In this document: piece after piece, positions 54,928-64,000 of the stretch
How the letters are laid out: the number at the start of each line of letters is the position of its first letter
How positions within the stretch are numbered: the first letter of the stretch is position 1
Assembly: GCA_013306675.1 (NCBI GenBank)
Contig: JABLUY010000137.1
Coordinates: 1-64,000, forward strand
DNA from: Thraustochytrium sp. TN22
Taxonomy: Eukaryota; Sar; Bigyra; Thraustochytrida; Thraustochytriidae
DNA: 64,000 nucleotides
Direction of reading: 5' to 3'
The notes under the pieces: generated by a model
The model's input: only the letters and a program-made list of their open reading frames with translations
Database searches by the model: none
Told to the model about the DNA's origin: nothing
Made by a program: the position numbers and the translations under genes

Positions 54928-56099
54928 CGCGGCGCACGGGACCGCTGCGGTGGCGGCGGAGCGCGGCGGCGGCGGGAAGGCACGGGGGGATGACGCCGAG
55001 CGCGACGGCGGCGGTATCCGCAACGGCGCGGCCGCGGCGGCGCGCCGTCACGGTGACGTCGCGCTGCGCGTGGAACGAGCTGGAAATCGGGCTGTGCGTG
55101 CTGGCCGCCATCGTGTACCTGCACGTGGCGCTGCTGTGGACATCTGAGGAGGCCGCGGAGGCTGCGGACGTGGAGCCACCGGAGCTGGGCGGCAACTTGA
55201 AGGAGGACCTCGCCTGCTCGGGCCGGCCGACGGCGGAGATCCAGCCGGCGATGCTCTGGCTGCAGGACGTGGCGCTGGACTGCCCCGAGGTGGCGGGCGG
55301 CGTCGCGACGCGCGCGCTGCAGGCGGCCATGGGAGCCGTGGCGGCCGACTGGTGGGCGCCCCAGGCGCTGGCGACCTGGGCGGCGCGCGGCCGCGAGCTC
55401 GCGGTCTACGGGCCCACCTTCTCGCGCGAGACGGCGCAGGCCACCTTTAGCAGCCAGGTTGAGGCGCCCAAGCACAACAGGAAGGCGGACGTGGGCAACA
55501 AACAGTGCTGGTTCGTGCCGCAGAACTGCAACGCAACGGCAGTCTTCGCGCTGGCACAATCTGCGCCGACGTGCCAGCGGCCTCAATGCATCAAGCCCGT
55601 GCGCGCGGACGTGCTCTTGCGCAGCGCACGGCGACCCAGACTTGAGGACGACGAGGACGAGCCGGTCGTGGCCGCCGGCGACGTCGACGCGGCCTCGGCA
55701 GCAGCAGCAGCATCACCAGCAGCAGCAGGAGGAGGAGGGACCAGGGCCTCGCGGGGCGCCGCAGGGAGCGGCTGGGCCGCGCCGGCCTACGAGGCCGCTG
55801 CAGTGGCCATGGCTTCCTTGGAACGGGCCTCGGACGCCGTGTGGGCGGCGATGTCGGGCGACAAGGGCGGCCTCGAGACCAAGGACATGTGGTTGTCGAC
55901 GCGGCTCGCGCAGCCTGGGGAGGTCGAGGCTTTCGCATTGCCTGAGAGGACGCCCCTTTTGGCCGGCGTGCAGCAGGCGCACCTCGGGCTGGAACACGTG
56001 CCGTGCGCCGAGCAGATCGAGCTGTTCATTCCTGCGGGCTCCTCGCCAGTCTGTGTTCAAAACCTCACGGTCATGGTCTGGCTCACGCCTGCACAGTAA
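54924..56099 (+). CDS. Orphan type II membrane protein with Cys-containing lumenal part
   Basis: 391 residues, not recognised. A basic N-terminus (about 45 residues, many Arg) is followed by one hydrophobic helix (IGLCVLAAIVYLHVALLW), so the protein should be a signal-anchored type II membrane protein with its C-terminal 320 residues in the lumen or outside. That part has paired cysteines (LACSG, LDCPE, KQCWFVPQNCN, PTCQRPQC, HVPCAEQ, SPVCVQN), consistent with disulfides, and sequons NAT and NLT. A low-complexity Asp/Ala/Gly loop sits in the middle (about 245-285). Start is the first ATG; alternative Met at residue 23. Confidence 0.7.
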
Positions 56100-57412
56100 A
56101 CTATAGCTCTCAAGAGAGCTCTCTAGCTATTTGCTCCAGCTCTGGCCAGCCAGTTAGCTCTAAGGGCGAGGCACTCCCTCTCTCTCTCTCTCGCTCTCTC
56201 TCAGCTAGCTACTACTAGCTGGCCAGCTGGTAAAAAGGATAGCGAATTGGTTGCAAGAGAGAGAATTCGCAGCGAGTGAGTGCGTCGTGCTGTTACGGTG
56301 AGGCGGCTCCGAGAATCGTTCAAGAAACTGCTGCAAGCTCAGGCTGCGAGAGTGTGGTGGTATAAGGCGAATGCGACGGCCGAGGATGGCAATGAGCGAC
56401 GTCGGTTGGCAGCCGCCATTCATGTTGACAAGAAGCGTGCTCGCCGTGGCCGCCCCCTGCCCCCCCCCCAAGCTGCCGCACCTGGTTTGAGCTCATGGCT
56501 GGAGTTGAGCTCATTACCAGCTGCTTGCTGCCTCCCTGCCTGCCTCAGGGTGGTACCACCAGTAGTGTGAGAAGCTCGCAAGCTTTCCGAGCGCGAGATG
56601 CGCGGCCTCCTCCGCGGTCTCCGCATCTGGCTGCTCCTCGTCACCGCAGGCTCCTTGCCAAGACTCGGAAAGCCTTGAACCACAGTTTCCGCACGGCGAA
56701 CCAGGCGTGCAGGCAAGCTGCTTGCTGGCTGCCAGCAGCCATGGTAGCCGGCTTCCTAAGCCACCTCTAGGCTCTTGCCCGCCCTGACCTCCTCCCAGGC
56801 GCTCGCTTTGGCCTCGCCTTTGCAGTGGCCTCGCCTCCTCATTGAGTCCTCAAGGCGCCGCGAACGCACGTTTGCGGCGCCCACGGTCGCTCGTCATGGT
56901 GGCCAAAATTAGCAGCCTTGGTGGCCGGCGGCAAGCTTGAGTCAGCTCGGCTCGCGCGCCAGGAATCAGGACCCGCTCGCTCCGCAGCCCGGGCCGAGGC
57001 TCGGCCGGTCGGCCAGGCGCGAGCGAGCTCTGCCTCCGCCGCCTGTTGGCTGCTCCGCCGCCGGTTGGCTGCGATCGCCAGTCAGTCGCTCGTCGCTCGC
57101 GCGTCCGCCCTCTCTGGCCGCTCTCTCCTCTCCGAGTCCGAGTCGTCCGTCTCGGCCTGCTTGTCTGGGTCTCGGTCTCGGTCTCCGTCTCGTCTCGCTC
57201 AGGCTGGCTGTGGCTGATGCCGGCCTCGCGCGCCGCGTCACCGCCGAGCAGCTGCGCGAGCGCGCCGCCGGCGCGGCTTGGCGCGGCTCGGCGCGGCTCG
57301 GCTCGCAGGCTAGCCAGCTAGCTACGTGTCGAGCCTGAGATCGTAGCTTGTCATCATGATGATGTCCTGCGTCAGAGCGTCTCGCCATCGCCTCCAATGT
57401 CCGTCAAGAGCG

Positions 57413-57448
<36 letters not shown>

Positions 57449-57473
57449 CAAGCAGGCAGGCAGGCAGGCAGGC
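57413..57473. repeat. (CAGG)n microsatellite
   Basis: About fifteen CAGG units with one CAAG interruption. The related GGGC/GGCA run lies at 58450-58487 and shorter ones near 50885-50910. Non-coding. Confidence 0.9.
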
Positions 57474-57891
57474 CGGGTGCGCGTCGCCCTCGGTCTGAAG
57501 ACTCTGAACGCAGAAAGGAGAGAGAGAGGGGGCAATCCGCCTCCGCCTGACCGCCTGCCGGCCGGCTGGTCGCCCGCCCTGGAGCGGCGACGGTAAGCGC
57601 CTGGCCCGTTCGGGAGCGAGCGAGGGAGCGCGGGCAGACTGACTGACCAGTGACAGATAGACAGACAGACGAACGGCCGTGGCTTGGCTCGGCGCGGCTC
57701 GAGCTCGACCCGGCTCGACTCGGCTCGGGTCGGCGCAGCTCGGGTCGGTCCGCAGCGCTCCGCAGTGCTCCACAGCCAGGGCGCCCAGAGGGCGAGTCCA
57801 TTGTGGGGTTTGTGGGGGTGTGGGGATCTGTGCGCCACGCCGCGCCGCTCTGTGGGGCGTGTGCTGTTGGCAGCCTCCGGCGGCTGCGCGC

Positions 57892-57906
57892 GTCATGAGT
57901 CATGAC
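57892..57906. promoter_or_regulatory. Palindrome with TGAGTCA core
   Basis: GTCATGAGTCATGAC: perfect 7-bp arms around one central G, containing a TGAGTCA bZIP/AP-1-like core. It is isolated in non-coding DNA, far from any start codon, so a regulatory role is only a possibility. Confidence 0.25.
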
Positions 57907-58794
57907 ACGGCTGCCAAGCCGCGTGCGGGCTCGGAGGTCGCGCGCCGGCCGCAGGACTCCGGGCCGAGGCAGCCAAGCCCGGGCCCGCCGATCGCCGTCG
58001 CGTGCACTGCACTCGGAGGCCCGGACGGCCGTTGGTTGCGATCACCGCTGGCTGGCCAAGAAGGGCCCGCGCAGTTCGGCCGGTCGACTGTTGGCCGTCT
58101 AGCCGAGGCGGGCCAAGGCGGCGCAGGCAGGCGCGCGTTGCCAAGCACTCACAGTGGAAGCAAGAGGCCCTGGCTTGTTGGCGAGGCTGCGGGATTACTA
58201 GTAGGCGGTCGCAGAGCGCTCGAGTCGAAGCTTTTCGACCCGACCGACCAGAGGGCGCGACGAAGCTGTTGCGCTGCAGCGGCGAAGCAGGGAAGAAGAG
58301 CAGCGGTGGAGGGACCGCAGACGGGCGGGCGCACAAGGCAGCGCGCAGCCAGCGCGGCAACCGCTTGCCCTGCTTGATCGATCGGCCAGCCAGGCGGCCG
58401 GGCCAGCGCCGAGTCACTGCGCTGACAGTGAGGTCATGTGGCAGTTGGCGCGGGCGGGCGGGCGGGCAGGCAGGCAGGCAGGGCCGGGCTTGCTTGCTCG
58501 GCTCGTTGCGTTGCGTGGCGTGTTCCTTGTCAGGTTCGAGAGAAAAGAAAGAAAAAGAGATGGATGATGGTCACGATGTGAAAGGCATAGTAGGTTCTCA
58601 GTTATCTAGAGTAAGAGCAAACGGAGTCCAAAATTGGCCGCGAGCCGGCTGGCTAGCGCGAAGGTACACAACACACGGGAGGAGGAACGAGGCCAGCGAA
58701 TTGCATCCACAGCAGGGCTTGCTTCGCTGCTGCTGCTGGTCGTCCGATACGCCTTGGATGAGCCGCGAGGGCTCGTGTGCCGACGTTCCGGCAC

Positions 58795-59817
58795 TTAGGT
58801 CGAGGCGCGGCGCTTCTTGGCGGAGCGATGGTCGCTGGGCTTGGCGAGCTTGGAGATGGAGGCGGCCGGGTCGGCGAGCACCTCCTTGACCGTGTCGCTG
58901 GACGGGATGTTGGCCTCGTCCACCAGCGTGCGGATGAGGGCAACGCGCTCCTTGGAGCAGGGAAAGTTGAAGCCCTTGAACTTGCGGCCGAAAAGCTCGC
59001 GCGCCTTGAGGTCAAACGCGAGCGCGGCGCGCAGCTCCGTGTCAAAGACGCCGAGGTGGATGCTCTTGTTCTCGGCGGCGTTCCACACGCGCGCGGTCCA
59101 GGTCTTGGCGCGCGAGTGCCACGAGACGCCGCGGTACTTGGACGAAGTCGGCTTGACCATCTTGAGGTCCTCCACGTTGGTGTCCATGAGGATGGACTGA
59201 TGCAGAGCGGCCAGGCTCTGCTGCGGCTTGCGCTTCTTGTTGTTCATGTCCTGGTCGCCGCCCAGGTTGGAGACGCCCAGGTTGGGCAGGCCGCCGATGG
59301 GCGTGTTGTGCCCCTCAAATGCAGGCGGCAGCGAATACGGGTTGCCGCTCTGCGGCGCCTGCTGGGGGGCCCAGCTTGGGCTGTCCAGGCTCTTGAGTGC
59401 ATGCAGCAGCCGGTGCGACGAAGACTTGGTGTCGTCGGTATGGTACTGCTGGTGCTGCTGCTGGTGCTGCTGGACCTGCTGCTGCTGGTTGTTGTTGTGG
59501 TTGTTGTTGTTCGTGGGCCGGCGCAGGAGCGAGCCGAGCGCCTCGAGGGCGTCACCCTCGTCGCTCTTGCTGGGAAGCTGCAGGTGCGGCGAGCCAAGGT
59601 CCTGCGAGCCATGCGTCGAGTTCATGAACGAGAGCGAGGGCGGCTGCTGGTTGCCGCTTGGCGTCTGCGCCTCGGTGCCGTTCGAGATCATCGTGCCGCA
59701 CTGCTGGTTGCCATTGCCGCCCGAAGGGTAGATCTGCTGGTTGTTGCCGCCCTCCGACGAGTACATCTGCTGCATGCCGTTCCACCCGAGCACGGGCCAC
59801 GTCGTGTAGTAACCCAT
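58795..59817 (-). CDS. AP2-domain transcription factor
   Basis: 340 residues. A single AP2/ERF-like DNA-binding domain lies at about 219-278: KYRGVSWHSRAKTWTARVW, then HLGVFDTELRAALAFDLKA and LFGRKFKGFNFP, matching the three-strand-plus-helix pattern. The N-terminal half is rich in Gln, Asn, Gly and Ser (runs such as NNNNHNNNQQQQ), like activation domains. A basic patch follows near HRSAKKRR at the C-terminus, a likely nuclear signal. AP2 factors are common in plants and apicomplexans and occur in stramenopiles. The ORF extends upstream only from a GTG; the start is the ATG at the complement of 59815-59817 (MGYYTTWPVLGW). It is isolated, with gene-free DNA on both sides. Confidence 0.87.
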   Translation of the reverse strand: MGYYTTWPVLGWNGMQQMYSSEGGNNQQIYPSGGNGNQQCGTMISNGTEAQTPSGNQQPPSLSFMNSTHGSQDLGSPHLQLPSKSDEGDALEALGSLLRRPTNNNNHNNNQQQQVQQHQQQHQQYHTDDTKSSSHRLLHALKSLDSPSWAPQQAPQSGNPYSLPPAFEGHNTPIGGLPNLGVSNLGGDQDMNNKKRKPQQSLAALHQSILMDTNVEDLKMVKPTSSKYRGVSWHSRAKTWTARVWNAAENKSIHLGVFDTELRAALAFDLKARELFGRKFKGFNFPCSKERVALIRTLVDEANIPSSDTVKEVLADPAASISKLAKPSDHRSAKKRRAST

Positions 59818-62800
59818 GGTGTTGCTGCTGCTGTTGTTCCAGCCGCTGCTGCCGTGCGCCAGCAGCCTGTCCACGAGCTGTCCGCCCGGCGCCGTCTTCG
59901 AGTGCTGCGCGACTGCCCTGCTGCCGCCCGCGCTGCTCTGCTGCCCTGCCTGTCTCTGTCTTGTTGCTGCCGCAGGCGAGTCTGGAGTTCCGGGTCTGCC
60001 GAAGCCCTGCTCCGGCTCGCCAAGCTGCTCTAGCTCGACCAGCCTTTCAGGCGCCCCGCGATCTACATCCCGTGAGGGGTGCCCGCAGTGGCGCCGCTGC
60101 GGGAGGGTCGGCCCGCAGTGCCGGCTGCGGGGCTCGCCACGAACGCTCGCCGGTCGAGTGCTTCAACTCTGCGACTCCGCGCCGCCGTCCGTCGAAGCGC
60201 CTTCCGCGCCGCTGCCGGCCTGCTTGCGCGCCCGCGCTGCCTGCCATCCCGCCTGCCTGCGAGTCTGGCCTCGGCTGAGCTAGGCTCTCGTACCCGCCGC
60301 CGTCACCGCTGCTCCCTCTCTCCCTCCTTCCCTCCTCTCCGTCCCTCCTCGGCGCCGCTTGCTCGCTCGTGCTCGCTCGCTCGCGCCGGCCACGCCTGGG
60401 CTGGGCCGGCTGGCTGCCCGGCCGCCTGGCCGCGGCCGGCGCGCGCGGCCGGCCTCGGCTCAGGCTGCGCCGAGGAGGCTGCGCCGAGGCCAGGTCTCAC
60501 TGACAGGCCCGGCCTGGCCTGGCCTGGCCTGCCAGGGGCGGCCTCGCGGCGCCCGCCTGGCCTCTCAGGGCGGGGCCATGGAGGCCTGTGCCCTGCCCTG
60601 TGACGGTGAGAGATGGCGCGGCGAGCGCGGCCGCGGCGGTGACGCTTTGCTTCCTGCTTGGCGGCTGCGAGCGCGCGCAATGCCGCGAGGCCTGCGAAGC
60701 CCGGCCGCCCGCCGAGGAATCTGAGAAGAGGGCTGAGAGCGCGCGGAGCGCAAGCGAGCGCGAAAGCCTAGGCTCGCCTCACCTCACCTCGCAGCCGCGC
60801 CCCGCGTCGCCCTGTGGTCAGAGGCGGCCGTGGCCGCCGCCGGAGCCAGCCGCGGCTCCAAGCCTTGGAGTGGGAGAGCGAGCGAAGGAGCAAGCGAGCG
60901 AGCGAGCGAGCGAGCGAGCGAGCGCCGCGAGCCTCTGCTAGCTACTATAGCTAGCCAGGTTGAAAGGATCACGATGGATGGGTGGCGGCGCCGAGGCGCC
61001 CCGGCGGGGCGGGTGAGCGAATGAGCGAGCGCAGCCAGGCCAGCGCCACGGGACCCTGGAAGCGCCTGGCTCGCTCGCTCGCTCCGGAGGCCGCGATGAG
61101 CTGACGATGCTGGCTGGCTGGTTGTCCGGCCGCCCGGCTGCCTGGCTGCCTGGCTGCAAATGGCATGCAACGTGCCGGCGAAGGGACAGCGCGCTGCGGG
61201 GCCAGGCCCCGGGAGAAGGGGGCCTGCGCGGATCTGGCAGCGGGTCAGGCAAAGCGCGCATAAGGGCTTGGCCCGCAGCGCGGCTAGGGCGGCCCCGCAG
61301 CGCATGGACTTTCGTCTGCACCGCAGCGCCAAGCTCCAGGGTGAGAGGGGCGTCTCGTCAGTGGTCCACTGGGCAGGCGGGCGGCTGGGACGGGGCCACG
61401 AGGTGCGCCGCGGCGGCGCCGCGGCTGGTGCGGGGCGGTCGTCGCCAGGCTGCGGCAACGGGCGTGGAGCAGGCGGGAGGCGGTCGGGCGCTCGACCCAC
61501 CCGGCAGCCCTGGGAGCGGGCGACGGCGCTCCTCACGACCGAGAGCTGATCCCGCTCCCGGAGCTTTCCCGCGCTGGCCGACGCAAACCGACCGCGCGCC
61601 GGCGGCCAACAGCGGCTCGCGAAGCGGAAGGCTCTGGTCCGCGCCCGATCGCAGGCTTCCTGAGTGCAAGTCTGCCCTGGGCTAAGGGGGGCGTGGCCCG
61701 CTGCTCCAGTGGCCCACTGACCAATTTTTCCGACTCCCCTCGACTCTCCAGAGCGGCCGCCGGCCGAGAAGCTGACCGGGAAGCTATCCCGACTAGGCAA
61801 GTTCCCGCAGCCAGCTAGGCAGCGCCGGCAGTGCGGCTCTAGTTCTTGCGCGGCTGTGGGCGCATCCGCTGCGGGCCAGGGCGCAAGGTGTCGCGGCGGT
61901 GGCGCGGGCGCTCGAGCAGGAGCGCCGCCGTCGGTATACTCGCGCAGACCCGCCTTGCGCCCCCTACCGCAGTGCCTGTCTCGCGCAGGCCTGGATTCCG
62001 CCAGGCCCTCGCCCGTCCCGCGCCGAGCGTTGGCCGCGGAAGCTGTTCGGACATGAAGTCCGCCCGCCCGCAAGCCTCGCAGCGTCCACAGGGGCGCGGT
62101 TTCTGCTGCGAACGGGAGCCTTTCTTTCCTGCAGCCACCGCTCACTGCGACGCCACGCCACGCCACGCCACGCCGAGCGGGCCGGGCCGGGCCGGGCCGG
62201 GCCACCGCGCCTCGGGCGGCGTGCGTGCTCTGCGCTGCGCACGTGACGCCACGCGATGCGATGCGGCGACGCAGTGGTAGCCACTGGCCTGCCTGGCCGC
62301 CAGGGCGTGGCTGACCGCACGGCGACTTGGACGCGGCCAGCGGTGATGCGCAGCAGCTCGTGCTGTGCGCCGCGTGCACTGATTGGCTGGTCGATCCGCC
62401 CTGGCCCTATCCGCCCTGGCCCTGGCTCGGCGTCCTTCGCAGACTGGCCGCCCGCCTGCGTGCAGCCTGGGTGCCAGCCTGTGTTGCTCCATGGGCAGGA
62501 CCGGAGCGCGCGCAATTCTGTGCGCGCGCGTCACTGGTGCTGGTCGGCGCCGCTAGAATAAGCTGCACCGCCTGCACTTTCGGCAGTCTTGGAGATGCCC
62601 TGGCATGCCAGGCCGGCCCGTACTGCCTCTTCGCACGAACCTCGCGCAAGGGCCTTCGGCCGACCGGCACCGCTCCCCCGAGCCTGGTCGCGGCCGCGGC
62701 TCCCCTGGCTGCTTCTCAGCTTCTCATGAAGATCATCCACCAGATGGGCTGTCGACGCGCTCAGGGCCGTCCTTGCAAGTGCTGCCGAGGAGCGGTGTGA

Positions 62801-64000
62801 AATTTGCAGCACAGGCTAGCGCCAGGCGCACGCCGGGCGCTCGCTCGGCGTAGAGGCGGCCAGTGCGGCCGATCTGAGCCGTGCGCGTTGCAGGGCTTGA
62901 CCTCCTCCGCCCGTGCGATTCGGGCGCGCGCGGCGTCCTACATACCTAACTCCTGTTGCCTGGAGTGTTCTTCAGGGCCAGCGTGAGCGCCATCTGGATG
63001 GATACTTGCGGCACATAGGCCTAGGGATTTTGCCTAGGAGCCGCGCCGCCCTTGCTCCGCCTGCGAGCGACCGTGCAGGGACCGTCGGAATCTGTGCGTC
63101 GCAGCTTTCCACAGTCATCCCTCCTGTGATGCCGTGCCTGCCTTGGCGTGCACCCTTTCCGACGGGCGCAGCCATTCGCTCAGCAGCGTACGCTGTAACT
63201 TCGAGGCGCACCGGGTCCACGACGGCACTGTGGGCGGTTTGTGAAGAATCGGGCCTCTGTAGGGGCTGTGTGAGCCAAACTGTGTGGGGGAGGCTAAGAG
63301 CGGGCTGCCACGCTGCGTGCGAGGGTGGGAACTCACTGGCAGGCAGAGAGAATCGTGCTCGACCGAGCAGACTCGGTCCCAGCTGTGGCGGGCATGATCG
63401 GGCATGATGAGGCAGAGCGTGATAATGCGTGTCGGCTGACTGGGCGCGCCGTGGCCGCTGCGCGACGGATTCTCGCAGGCACATTTCCCCCCCCGCAAAG
63501 CCGACCTTCAAGCTGCGTCGAAACGCTCATAGGTCGAGCGATTCCTCGCATCGTCCAGGCAACAATCTCGCGCGTTCAGGGCGGCCGTGTAGCCTAGTCT
63601 GCGCCGCTCGGGAATAGGAACAGGTAGAGCAACGATGGGGCGTGGGCGGCGGCTTGCCAACGGCCCGAGCCTCGGAGCCTAATACTGCACCCGCCCAGCG
63701 CTGCCTGGCGCGCCTTCGGCTAGTATGCGTGTGCCGTGATGGCCAAATCACTGCCGCTGTGCGTCACCCCTGCCGCCCAGACACAGGCACCTGCGAACGT
63801 GTGGGAGCTACAACCCAACAAATGAGGGCCACCATGCTTCCAGCCAAGAAGGCACTCTTGGGACCGGCGTCGCCGGCCGCCGTGCTGCCGTTCGGGCGGC
63901 TCGCTTGCTGAGGCATTGCGCTTGTCGTGTAGGCCGTTGGCAGGCAGTCGTGCTCTCTTCGTGTGTGCGTCGCGCGCCGACGCGACCAGGAACTCCTCCC
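59818..64000. other. 4.2-kb region without supported genes
   Basis: Upstream of the AP2 gene to the window end. The first 1-2 kb are extremely GC-rich with CCTGG/GGCCTGG repeats (60500-60545), a (GAGC)n tract (60893-60924) and CTGGCTGCCTGG-type runs (61110-61155). Further right there are GGGCC repeats (62175-62205). GC falls somewhat after about 62900. Long minus-strand ORFs here begin at non-ATG codons or are Arg/Ala/Pro-rich and show no recognisable domain. I see no tRNA-like T-arm. The AP2 promoter should lie at the left edge. Confidence 0.5.
60893..60924. repeat. (GAGC)n microsatellite
   Basis: Eight uninterrupted tetranucleotide units in the non-coding region right of the AP2 gene. Confidence 0.85.

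Larger units (their letters stand above)
56100..58794. other. 2.7-kb region without supported genes
   Basis: Between the type II membrane orphan and the 3' end of the AP2 gene. It contains CTCTCT and GAGA-type runs (56180-56275), a C9 run (56460-56468), CGAGTCC/TCTCGGTCTC repeats (57120-57200), a (CAGG)n tract (57413-57473), repeated GGCTCGG motifs (57285-57305, 57680-57750), a perfect palindrome (57892-57906) and a G/C tetranucleotide run (58450-58487). ORFs are numerous but are compositional, overlapping in opposite frames. Confidence 0.5.

Noticed and set aside
56280-56570. Short basic ORF in the gene-free region
   Set aside because: Starts at GTG, ends in poly-Pro and Cys/Leu repeats, no homology I can recognise; spliced gene not demonstrable.
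57413-57473. CAGG tract as a CRISPR-like array
   Set aside because: A simple tetranucleotide microsatellite with no spacers, in a eukaryotic genome.
60784-62379. Minus-strand ORF of about 531 codons
   Set aside because: Its first codon is not supported as a start for a conserved protein, the composition is Arg/Ala/Pro/Ser-rich, it overlaps equally long ORFs in other frames and shows no domain; typical of very GC-rich non-coding DNA.
1-64000. LTR, LINE or Polinton-type elements
   Set aside because: I found no reverse transcriptase, integrase, capsid or long terminal repeat signature on either strand.

Overview
The window is nuclear DNA from a GC-rich protist. Genes are long, mostly single-exon ORFs on both strands with very high GC at third codon positions, acidic and poly-Ala/Pro/Gln tracts, and ATGs often in a GCCATGG-like context. 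The gene set is eukaryotic: CSB-type remodeller, MRG15, TCF25, DPM1, nucleolar RRM protein, AP2 factor, DEK1-like membrane calpain. Enolase carries a mitochondrial-type presequence, as is known for stramenopile glycolysis. With intron poverty and GC richness this suggests a stramenopile, perhaps a thraustochytrid or other labyrinthulomycete. The placement is inference; no rRNA or plastid marker is present.

Layout. 0.08-9 kb: a giant inositol-polyphosphate 5-phosphatase (+), a 7-repeat RCC1-like protein (-) and a small, probably N-myristoylated orphan (-). 9.3-18.4 kb: one ORF of about 3050 codons encoding a membrane protein with C2 domains, many TM helices, a calpain-like domain whose catalytic Cys and His are replaced, and a WW domain. 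18.6-24.5 kb: a membrane alpha/beta hydrolase (-) and TCF25/Rqc1 (+). 24.5-38.8 kb: seven tandem, same-strand ABHD1/3/EMB8-like hydrolase genes, with decayed fragments of further copies in most spacers, shared flanking repeats, mosaic (gene-converted) copies and one fragment split by a 483-bp insertion flanked by a short direct repeat. 39.4-50.4 kb: compact housekeeping genes, namely an RBM34/Nop12-like protein (-), an Hsp33 chaperone (+, the only clear intron), MRG15/Eaf3 (-), a CSB/Rad26 helicase with an added Rad18-type zinc finger (+) and enolase (-). 52.1-56.1 kb: dolichol-phosphate mannosyltransferase and two orphan membrane proteins (all +). 58.8-59.8 kb: an AP2-domain factor (-). The rest, 56.1-58.8 and 59.8-64 kb, is GC-rich, simple-repeat-rich DNA with no gene I can support.

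Functional themes: phosphoinositide/Ca-lipid membrane proteins at the left end, a hydrolase expansion that dominates the centre, and chromatin, repair and nucleolar genes in divergent pairs to the right. The most unusual items are the hydrolase array with its fossil record of duplication, the catalytically dead calpain-like giant, and the zinc finger in the CSB-like protein. Many ORFs can be extended upstream only from non-ATG codons; I have moved starts to the first supported ATG.
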